Source: Sisyra terminalis | Lineage: Eukaryota; Arthropoda; Insecta; Neuroptera; Sisyridae | Assembly: GCA_958496175.1 (NCBI GenBank) | Contig: OY292279.1 | Span: 1,302,001-1,366,000, forward strand | Reading direction: 5' to 3' | DNA: 64,000 nt | Shown here: positions 11,509-21,256 of the stretch, one piece after another | Layout: each line of letters begins with the position of its first letter | How positions within the stretch are numbered: the first letter of the stretch is position 1 | The notes under the pieces: generated by a model | The model's input: the letters and a program-made list of their open reading frames with translations, nothing else | Told to the model about the DNA's origin: nothing | Databases searched by the model: none | Program-made: the position numbers and the translations under genes

Positions 11509-14500
11509 GGATCTAGTTAACCAATGCTTTTTATTTTTTGCATAGTAGTTAAGGATGATTTAATCTTTAATATTCATCTCAATTTTGGCGAAAGAAATCA
11601 TCCCATATATCCTTTTTATGCACTCGAAAATTGTCCATTTTGAAATTTTGAAATGGAATTGTGATTGTCTTGTAAACCACAGGACAAAATTTTTTTCACA
11701 TTATAATTCACTTGATAGCCTGGATTCATAATCAGTAGAGAAAACTAGATCTCATAAATAAAAGTCACCCCCTTTAAATGACCCAATATCAGTCGAATTT
11801 TTTCGCATAGACTTTCAACTCCTTACATTTCCGTTCTAATTTTACAAGGATTTAGTTAACCAATGCTTCTTATTTTTTGCATAGTAGTTAAGGATGATTT
11901 AATCTTTAATATTCAAGTCAGTTTTGGCGAAACAAATCATCCCTTATATCCTTTTTATGCACTCGAAAATTGCCCTTTTTGAAACTTTGAGACGATATTG
12001 CGGGTGTCCTTTGGAACACAGGACAAAATTGTTTTCTCATTATTATTCACTTGATAGCCTGGATTCATAATCCGTTAAGAAAAGTAGATATCATAATGAA
12101 AAGTCACCCCCTTTAAATGACCCAATATCAGTCGAATTTTTTCGCATAGACTTTCAACTCCTTAACTTCCCGTTCTAATTTTTCAGGGATCTAGTTAACC
12201 AATGCTTTTTATTTTTTGCATAGTAGTTAAGGATGATTTAATCTTTAATATTCAACTCAATGTTGGCGAAACAAATCATCCCTTATATCCTTTTTATGCA
12301 CTCGAAATTTGTCCTTTTTGAAATTTTGAACTGGAATTGTGATTGTCTTGTAACCCACAGGACAAAATTTTTTTCACATTATATTTCACTTGATAACCTG
12401 GATTCATAATCCGTTGAGGAAACTATACCTCATAATGAAAAGTCACCCCCTTTAAATGACCCAATATCAGTCGAATTTACTCGCATAGACTTTCAACTCC
12501 TTAACTTCCCGTTCTAACTTTACAAGGATCTAGTTAACCAATGCTTTTTATTTTTTGCATAGTAGTTAAGGATAATTTAATCTTTAATATTCAACTCAAT
12601 TTTGGCGAAACAAAACGTCTCTTATATCCTTTTTTTGCACTCGAAAATTGTCCTTTTTGAAATTTTGAAATGGAATTGTGATTGTCTTGTAACCCACAGG
12701 ACAAAATTTTTTTCACATTATAATTCACTTGATAGCCTGGATTCATAATCAGTTGAGAAAACTAGATCTCATAAATAAAAGTCACCCCCTTTAAATGACC
12801 CAATATCAGTCGAATTTTTTCGCATAGACTTTCAACTCCTTACCTTTCCGTTCTAATTTTACAAGGATTTAGATAACCAATGCTTCTAATTTTTTGCATA
12901 GTAGTTAAGGATGATTTAATCTTTAATATTCAAGTCAATTTTGGCGAAACAAATCATCCCTTATATCCTTTTTATGCTTTCGAAAATTGCCCTTTTTGAA
13001 ATTTTGAGACGATATTGCGGGTGTCCTTTGGAACACAGGACAAAATTGTTTTCTCATTATTATTCACTTGATAGCCTGGATTCATAATCCGTTAAGAAAA
13101 CTAGATATCATAATGAAAAGTCACCCCCTTTAAATGACCCAATATCAGTCGAATTTTTTCGCATAGACTTTCAACTCCTTAACTTCCCGTTCTAATTTTT
13201 CAGGGATCTAGTTAACCAATGCTTTTTATTTTTTGCATAGTAGTTAAGGATGATTTAATCTTTAATATTCAACTCAATTTTGGCGAAACAAAACGTCCCT
13301 TATATCCTTTTTTTGCACTCGAAAATTGTCCTTTTTGAAATTTTGAAATGGAATTGTGATTGTCTTGTAACCCACAGGACAAAATTTTTTTCACATTATA
13401 TTTCACTTAATAACCTGGATTCATAATCCGTTGAGAAAACTAGACCTCATAATGAAAAGTCACCCCCTTTAAATGACCCAATATCAGTCGAATTTTTTCG
13501 CATAGACTTTCAACTCCTTATTTTCCCGTTCTAACTTTACAAGGATCTAGTTAACCAATGCTTTTTATTTTTTGCATAGTAGTTAAGGATGATTTAATCT
13601 TTAATATTCAACTCAATTTTGGCGAAACAAAACGTCACTTATATCCTTTTTTTGCACTCGAAAATTGTCCTTTTTGAAATTTTGAAATGGAATTGTGATT
13701 GTCTTGTAACCCACAGGACAAAAATTTTTTCACATTGTATTTCACTTAATAACCTGGATTCATAATCCGTTGAGAAAACTAGACCTCATAATGAAAAGTC
13801 ACCCCCTTTAAATGACCCAATATCAGTCGAATTTTTTCGCATAGACTTTCAACTCCTTATTTTCCCGTTCTAACTTTACAAGGATCTAGTTAACCAATGC
13901 TTTTTATTTTTTGCATAGTAGTTAAGGATGATTTAATCTTTAATATTCAACTCAATTTTGGCGAAACAAAACGTCACTTATATCCTTTTTTTGCACTCGA
14001 AAATTGTCCTTTTTGAAATTTTGAAATGGAATTGTGATTGTCTTGTAACCCACAGGACAAAAATTTTTTCACATTGTATTTCACTTAATAACCTGGATTC
14101 ATAATCCGTTGAGAAAACTAGACCTCATAATGAAAAGTCACCCCCTTTAAATGACCCAATATCAGTCGAATTTACTCGCATAGACTTTAAACTCAATAAC
14201 TTCCCGTTCTAATTTTACAAGGATCTAGTTAACCAATGCTTTTTATTTTTTGCATAGTAGTTAAGGATGATTTAATCTTTAATATTCATCTCAATTTTGG
14301 CGAAAGAAATCATCCCATATATCCTTTTTATGCACTCGAAAATTGTCCATTTTGAAATTTTGAAATGGAATTGTGATTGTCTTGTAAACCACAGGACAAA
14401 ATTTTTTTCACATTATAATTCACTTGATAGCCTGGATTCATAATCAGTAGAGAAAACTAGATCTCATAAATAAAAGTCACCCCCTTTAAATGACCCAATA

Positions 14501-16302
14501 TCAGTCGAATTTTTTCGCATAGACTTTCAACTCCTTACATTTCCGTTCTAATTTTACAAGGATTTAGTTAACCAATGCTTCTTATTTTTTGCATAGTAGT
14601 TAAGGATGATTTAATCTTTAATATTCAAGTCAGTTTTGGCGAAACAAATCATCCCTTATATCCTTTTTATGCACTCGAAAATTGCCCTTTTTGAAACTTT
14701 GAGACGATATTGCGGGTGTCCTTTGGAACACAGGACAAAATTGTTTTCTCATTATTATTCACTTGATAGCCTGGATTCATAATCCGTTAAGAAAAGTAGA
14801 TATCATAATGAAAAGTCACCCCCTTTAAATGACCCAATATCAGTCGAATTTTTTCGCATAGACTTTCAACTCCTTAACTTCCCGTTCTAATTTTTCAGGG
14901 ATCTAGTTAACCAATGCTTTTTATTTTTTGCATAGTAGTTAAGGATGATTTAATCTTTAATATTCAACTCAATGTTGGCGAAACAAATCATCCCTTATAT
15001 CCTTTTTATGCACTCGAAATTTGTCCTTTTTGAAATTTTGAACTGGAATTGTGATTGTCTTGTAACCCACAGGACAAAATTTTTTTCACATTATATTTCA
15101 CTTGATAACCTGGATTCATAATCCGTTGAGGAAACTATACCTCATAATGAAAAGTCACCCCCTTTAAATGACCCAATATCAGTCGAATTTACTCGCATAG
15201 ACTTTCAACTCCTTAACTTCCCGTTCTAACTTTACAAGGATCTAGTTAACCAATGCTTTTTATTTTTTGCATAGTAGTTAAGGATAATTTAATCTTTAAT
15301 ATTCAACTCAATTTTGGCGAAACAAAACGTCTCTTATATCCTTTTTTTGCACTCGAAAATTGTCCTTTTTGAAATTTTGAAATGGAATTGTGATTGTCTT
15401 GTAACCCACAGGACAAAATTTTTTTCACATTATAATTCACTTGATAGCCTGGATTCATAATCAGTTGAGAAAACTAGATCTCATAAATAAAAGTCACCCC
15501 CTTTAAATGACCCAATATCAGTCGAATTTTTTCGCATAGACTTTCAACTCCTTACCTTTCCGTTCTAATTTTACAAGGATTTAGATAACCAATGCTTCTA
15601 ATTTTTTGCATAGTAGTTAAGGATGATTTAATCTTTAATATTCAAGTCAATTTTGGCGAAACAAATCATCCCTTATATCCTTTTTATGCTTTCGAAAATT
15701 GCCCTTTTTGAAATTTTGAGACGATATTGCGGGTGTCCTTTGGAACACAGGACAAAATTGTTTTCTCATTATTATTCACTTGATAGCCTGGATTCATAAT
15801 CCGTTAAGAAAACTAGATATCATAATGAAAAGTCACCCCCTTTAAATGACCCAATATCAGTCGAATTTTTTCGCATAGACTTTCAACTCCTTAACTTCCC
15901 GTTCTAATTTTTCAGGGATCTAGTTAACCAATGCTTTTTATTTTTTGCATAGTAGTTAAGGATGATTTAATCTTTAATATTCAACTCAATTTTGGCGAAA
16001 CAAAACGTCCCTTATATCCTTTTTTTGCACTCGAAAATTGTCCTTTTTGAAATTTTGAAATGGAATTGTGATTGTCTTGTAACCCACAGGACAAAATTTT
16101 TTTCACATTATATTTCACTTAATAACCTGGATTCATAATCCGTTGAGAAAACTAGACCTCATAATGAAAAGTCACCCCCTTTAAATGACCCAATATCAGT
16201 CGAATTTTTTCGCATAGACTTTCAACTCCTTATTTTCCCGTTCTAACTTTACAAGGATCTAGTTAACCAATGCTTTTTATTTTTTGCATAGTAGTTAAGG
16301 AT
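10720..16302 (+). repeat. Eight-monomer higher-order repeat, two copies (2712 bp)
   Basis: Sequence from about 10720 to 13590 matches about 13430 to 16302 at a constant offset of 2712 bp, which is 8 x 339. Checked markers: CCTTACATTT at 11821 and 14533; AACGTCACTT at 10919 and 13631, and at 11258 and 13970; the CAGTAGAG variant near 11733 and 14445. The left limit shows as AACGTCACTT (10580) against AACGTCCCTT (13292). The right limit shows as GGATGATTTA (13591) against GGATGGCTTA (16303). The matched length slightly exceeds one unit, as expected for a tandem duplication. Confidence 0.92.
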
Positions 16303-16539
16303 GGCTTAATCTTTAATATTCAACTCAATTTTGGCGAAACAAATCATCTCTTATATCCTTTTTATGCACTCGAAAATTGTCCTTTTTGAAACTTTGAAAC
16401 GATATTGCGGGTGTCCTTTGGAACACAGGACAAATTTTTTTTCTCATTATTATTCACTTGATAGCCTGGATTCATAATCCGTTAAGAAAACTAGATCTCA
16501 TAATGAAAAGTCACCCCCTTTAAATGACCCAATATCAGT

Positions 16540-17245
16540 CGAATTTTCTCGCATAGAGTTTCAACTCCTTATTTTCTCGTTCTAATTTTACAAGGATCTA
16601 CTTAACCAATGCTTTTTATTTTTTGCATAGTAGTTAAGGATGATTTAATCTTTAATATTCTACTCTATTTTGGCGAAACAAAATATCTCTTATATCCTTT
16701 TAATGCACTCGAAAATTGTCCTTTTTGAAACTTTAAAACGGTATTGCGGGTGTCCTTTGGCATACAGGACAAAAAATTTTTCACATTATAGTTCACTCGA
16801 TAGCCTGGATTCATAATCCGTTGAGTAAACTGGACCTCATAATGAAAAGTCACCCCCTTGAAATGACTCAATATCAGTCGAATTTTCTCGCATAGACTAT
16901 CAACTCCTTATTTTCCCGTTCTAATTTTTCAGGGATCTAGTTAACCAATGCTTTTAATTTTTGGCATAGTAGTTAAGGATGATTTAATCTTTAATATTCT
17001 ACTCCATTTTGGCGAAACAAAATATCTCTTATATCCTTTTTATGCATTCGAAAATTGTCCTTTTTGAAACTTTAAAACGGTATTGCGGGTGTCCTTTGGC
17101 ATACAGGACAAATTTTTTTTCACATAATAATTTAATTGATAGCCTGGATTCATAATCCGTTGAGAAAACTCGACCTCATAATGAAAATTCACCCCCTTGA
17201 AATGACCCAAATTCAGTCGAATTTTTTCGCATAGACTTTCAACTC
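16540..17245 (+). repeat. Two-monomer block shared with the left flank of I1 and I2
   Basis: This block, with CTCGCATAGAGTTTC then TATTTTCTCGTTC and GGATCTACTTAACC, recurs at about 19253-19957 (offset 2713) and again at about 31699-32403 next to I2 (offset 12446 from the second copy). The other two copies run straight into an I module. Here the sequence instead continues as ordinary satellite after the CATAGACTTTCAACTC motif near 17235-17250, so the flank exists without the module. A second monomer in the block carries ATTTTTGGCATAG and CATAATAATTTAATTG. Confidence 0.85.
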
Positions 17246-20200
17246 CTTACCTTTCCGTTCTAATTTTACAAGGATTTAGATAACCAATGCTTCTAATTTT
17301 TTGCATAGTAGTTAAGGATGATTTAATCTTTAATATTCAAGTCAATTTTGGCGCAACAAATCATCCCTTATATCCTTTTTATGCACTCGAAAATTGTCCA
17401 TTTTGAAATTTTGAAATGGAATTGTGATTGTCTTGTAAACCACAGGACAAAATTTTTTTCACATTATAATTCACTTGATAGCCTGGATTCATAATCAGTA
17501 GAGAAAACTAGATCTCATAAATAAAAGTCACCCCCTTTAAATGACCCAATATCAGTCGAATTTTTTCGCATAGACTTTCAACTCCTTACATTTCCGTTCT
17601 AATTTTACAAGGATTTAGATAACCAATGCTTCTAATTTTTTGCATAGTAGTTAAGGATGATTTAATCTTTAATATTCAAGTCAATTTTGGCGAAACAAAT
17701 CATCCCTTATATCCTTTTTATGCTTTCGAAAATTGCCCTTTTTGAAACTTTGAGACGATATTGCGGGTGTCCTTTGGAACACAGGACAAAATTGTTTTCT
17801 CATTATTATTCACTTGATAGCCTGGATTCATAATCCGTTAAGAAAACTAGATATCATAATGAAAAGTCACCCCCTTTAAATGACCCAATATCAGTCGAAT
17901 TTTTTCGCATAGACTTTCAACTCCTTAACTTCCCGTTCTAATTTTTCAGGGATCTAGTTAACCAATGCTTTTTATTTTTTGCATAGTAGTTAAGGATGAT
18001 TTAATCTTTAATATTCAACTCAATATTGGCGAAACAAATCATCACTTATATCCTTTTTATGCACTCGAAAATTGTCCTTTTTGAAATTTTGAACTGGAAT
18101 TGTGATTGTCTTGTAACCCACAGGACAAAATTTTTTTCACATTATATTTCACTTAATAACCTGGATTCATAATCCGTTGAGAAAACTAGACCTCATAATG
18201 AAAAGTCACCCCCTTTAAATGACCCAATATCAGTCGAATTTTTTCGCATAGACTTTCAACTCCTTATTTTCCCGTTCTAACTTTACAAGGATCTAGTTAA
18301 CCAATGCTTTTTATTTTTTGCATAGTAGTTAAGGATGGCTTAATCTTTAATATTCAACTCAATTTTGGCGAAACAAATCATCTCTTATATCCTTTTTATG
18401 CACTCGAAAATTGTCCTTTTTGAAACTTTGAAACGATATTGCGGGTGTCCTTTGGAACACAGGACAAATTTTTTTTCATATTATAACTCACTTGATAGCC
18501 TGGATTCATAATCCGTTGAGAAAACTAGACCTTATAATGAAAAGTCACCCCCCTTTAAATTACCCAATATCAGTCGAATTTTTTCGCATAGACTTTCAAC
18601 TCCTTACCTTTCCGTTCTAATTTTACAAGGATCTAGTTAACCAATGCTTCTTATTTTTTGCATAGTAGTTAAGGATGATTTAATCTTTAATATTCAAGTC
18701 AATTTTGGCGCAACAAATCATCCCTTATATCCTTTTTATGCACTCGAAAATTGCCCTTTTTGAAACTTTGAGACGATATTGCGGGTGTCCTTTGGAACAC
18801 AGGACAAAATTGTTTTCTCATTATTATTCACTTGATAGCCTGGATTCATAATCCGTTAAGAAAACTAGATCTCATAATGAAAAGTCACCCCCTTTAAATG
18901 ACCCAATATCAGTCGAATTTTTTCGCATAGACTTTCAACTCCTTAACTTCCCGTTCTAATTTTTCAGGGATCTAGTTAACCAATGCTTTTTATTTTTTGC
19001 ATAGTAGTTAAGGATGATTTAATCTTTAATATTCATTTCAATATTGGCGAAACAAAACATCCCTTATATCCTTTTTATTCACTCGAAAATTGTCCTTTTT
19101 GAAACTTTGAAACGATATTGCGGGTGTCCTTTGGAACACAGGACAAATTTTTTTTCACATTATAATTCATTTGATTGCCTGGATTCATAATCCGTTGAGA
19201 AAATTAGACTTTATTATGAAAAGTCACCTTCTTTAAATGACCCAATATCAGTCGAATTTTCTCGCATAGAGTTTCAACTCCTTATTTTCTCGTTCTAATT
19301 TTACAAGGATCTACTTAACCAATGCTTTTTATTTTTTGCATAGTAGTTAAGGATGATTTAATCTTTAATATTCTACTCTATTTTGGCGAAACAAAATATC
19401 TCTTATATCCTTTTAATGCACTCGAAAATTGTCCTTTTTGAAACTTTAAAACGGTATTGCGGGTGTCCTTTGGCATACAGGACAAAAAATTTTTCACATT
19501 ATAGTTCACTCGATAGCCTGGATTCATAATCCGTTGAGTAAACTGGACCTCATAATGAAAAGTCACCCCCTTGAAATGACTCAATATCAGTCGAATTTTC
19601 TCGCATAGACTATCAACTCCTTATTTTCCCGTTCTAATTTTTCAGGGATCTAGTTAACCAATGCTTTTAATTTTTGGCATAGTAGTTAAGGATGATTTAA
19701 TCTTTAATATTCTACTCCATTTTGGCGAAACAAAATATCTCTTATATCCTTTTTATGCATTCGAAAATTGTCCTTTTTGAAACTTTAAAACGGTATTGCG
19801 GGTGTCCTTTGGCATACAGGACAAATTTTTTTTCACATAATAATTTAATTGATAGCCTGGATTCATAATCCGTTGAGAAAACTCGACCTCATAATGAAAA
19901 GTCACCCCCTTGAAATGACCCAAATTCAGTCGAATTTTTTCGCATAGACTTTCAACTCTAAAACTTTCCGTTTTAATTTTCCAAGGATCTAGAAATCTTA
20001 TGCTTATTATTCTTTACAATATAGTTAAGAATGATTTCGTCGCTAATATTTTTTTCCTAATTGATCTTTTGCAAGTTTCGAATGGAATAATGGTTCATTC
20101 TTTGGACATATACGAATATTGTTAAAGCTTTAGCCCAATAATTCGTAAGTATTTCATTAAACTTTACCAGTTTCCGTGTTTTCAATTTCATATCTTATCC

Positions 20201-20309
20201 TTGAAATATCGACAATAGTAAGTTCTAAATTCAATTATTGAATTATAGCTTATTTTTAACAATTTTTAAGTGTTGACAATTCGTATTGCTTAGAATTTTG
20301 ATTTAAGAC

Positions 20310-20325
20310 ATCGCTACAATGCGAT
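20310..20325 (+). other. Short inverted repeat in I1 core
   Basis: ATCGC (20310-20314) and GCGAT (20321-20325) are perfect complements around a 6-base loop. It lies 29 bases before a stronger hairpin. A 5-bp stem can occur by chance; it is listed because three dyads cluster within about 105 bp. Confidence 0.35.
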
Positions 20326-20354
20326 ACAACTTTTGTTGGAAGCTATGAGTACAT

Positions 20355-20373
20355 CCACCTGACTCACAGGTGG
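20355..20373 (+). other. 7-bp perfect hairpin in I1 core
   Basis: CCACCTG, loop ACTCA, CAGGTGG: a perfect 7-bp GC-rich stem in sequence that is otherwise about 70% AT. It is unchanged in all four modules, at 32801-32819, 51023-51041 and 62450-62468. No T-run follows, so it is not a bacterial-type terminator. It could be a transposon-end hairpin, a protein-binding dyad or chance. Confidence 0.55.
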
Positions 20374-20397
20374 CACTAAAAACATAAGGTGGTTTAA

Positions 20398-20413
20398 TTG
20401 ACATACATGTCAA
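20398..20413 (+). other. 7-bp dyad in I1 core
   Basis: TTGACAT, spacer AC, ATGTCAA: a perfect inverted repeat 25 bp after the previous hairpin. The TTGAC half recurs nearby, in AGTTGACC just downstream and as GTCAATTTGAC about 60 bp on, so it may be a cluster of binding half-sites. No function is assigned. Confidence 0.5.
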
Positions 20414-20939
20414 GAGTTGACCTGTTCTAGCATAGATGGCTCCAGCGGCGACTCAAGTCAATTTGACAACTAATTTTGGAAAATTAAAATTTTATAATTA
20501 CCTTTATTTTATTCAAATAAACTTAATTTTTATTGTTATAGTTGTTTGAATTGACGGTCAGTGATGCATTTTAACTTTATAACATCGGAATGATCCCAAA
20601 TACATATGAAACAGGTAATATTTATTCTGACATTGTGGGTATGGATGCAATGTTCACAAGTACTTTTTGTAAATTTTGTAGATATTTTCCAACATTTTAC
20701 GACCTAAAAATAGCCAAATATAATATATATTTCAAAAGAAATCCTGCAGAGAGGAATCTAACCAAATCATCAATAAATATAAGCCACTGAAAGTGCAGCA
20801 TAAATATTGTGAAAATCGGAGGAATATCTCCTTCAACAAGTCTTGACAAAACAAGGTAGGTAAATAATCCCCAACTTTCAATCACCGAAATAGGCTAAAA
20901 ACGACAAAACCATTTGCATTTGTAAATCTTTCTGATGAG

Positions 20940-21256
20940 CTCTTGGAGAGCTGATTTATGCAATTTCGATAACAATGATTCAGCCTTAATATATATCTGG
21001 ATTCCAAAAAAAAAAAAAAACAGCGTTATATACTTTACCTAAACTTGAAAATTGCCTTTCTTGGAACTTTGAACCGATATTTTATATGTCCTTTTGCATA
21101 CAAAAAAAAATTACATCAGTTCTCACATTAGAGCATTGTAATACGTAGCTAAAATTTACACTCTAAGGAAATCTCCTCCTCAAAAATGACCGTCGCTTAG
21201 GCTAATTTGGTGCAAGCGTTTTCACGTCCTTAATTTCCAGTTTTAATTTTCCAAAG
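20940..21256 (+). repeat. Fossil satellite monomer inside I1
   Basis: About 317 bp that align in order with the modern monomer at low identity. TTATGCA with GATAACAATGATTCAGCC parallels TTTTGCATAG with GTTAAGGATGATTTAATC. TTAATAT at 20987 parallels TTTAATATTC. TTATATACTTTACC parallels TTATATCCTTTTTATG. GAAAATTGCCTTTCTTGGAAC parallels the GAAAATTGTCCTTTTTGAAAC landmark. The end (TTAATTTCCAG, then AAAGATCTAG at 21255) meets the next monomer start. This implies the core entered, or was bounded by, an already old satellite. Confidence 0.75.

Larger units (their letters stand above)
1..19957 (+). repeat. 339-bp satellite array, segment 1
   Basis: Head-to-tail satellite, about 59 monomers. Each monomer starts near GGATCTAGTTAACC and ends near CGTTCTAATTTT. 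Start spacing measured in the first 3 kb is 337-339 bp. Conserved landmarks in order are a T-rich block, GCATAGTAGTTAAG, TTTAATATTCAA, TTGGCGAAACAAATCATCC, TTATATCCTTTTTATGCA, a variable cassette, CACTTGATAGCCTGGATTC, CCTCATAATGAAAAGTC, ACCCCCTTTAAATGACCCAA and TCAGTCGAATTT. Stop codons occur in all frames of typical monomers, so it is not coding. Local higher-order repeats are listed separately. The stretches 3391-5400, 8430-10152 and 17245-19250 hold mixed subtypes with no clean higher-order period. The 17.2-19.2 kb stretch reuses variants from 11-16 kb in shuffled order: one variant at 14533 recurs at 17584, nine monomers away. No gene is seen. Confidence 0.97.

Noticed and set aside
16665..16871. 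Minus-strand open frames of 60-89 codons at 16665, 19378, 31761, 38201, 41929, 50409, 56762 and 61849
   Set aside because: Antisense reading of B- and C-type monomers. Repeat conservation is at DNA level, lengths change with each monomer variant, and there is no sign of codon-position bias.
20355..20435. Helitron-type 3' end (hairpin followed by CTRRT)
   Set aside because: The first hairpin is followed by CTAAA and the second by CTAGC. Neither gives the required CTRRT, and no matching TC start was found.
20590..20790. 66-codon frame in the I core (also 33036, 51258, 62685) and an overlapping 62-codon minus-strand frame at 20697-20885
   Set aside because: Protein identity across copies only reflects near-identical DNA from recent duplication, so it is no evidence of selection. 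Two overlapping opposite frames, AT-rich composition and no recognised domain argue against a gene. A spliced exon cannot be excluded.
21006..21020. A-tract read as the poly(A) tail of a retroposon
   Set aside because: The surrounding sequence aligns with the satellite landmark TTGGCGAAACAAATC, which is itself an A-tract (nine A) in the module's right flank. Fossil satellite lies on both sides of the tract and no target duplication was found.
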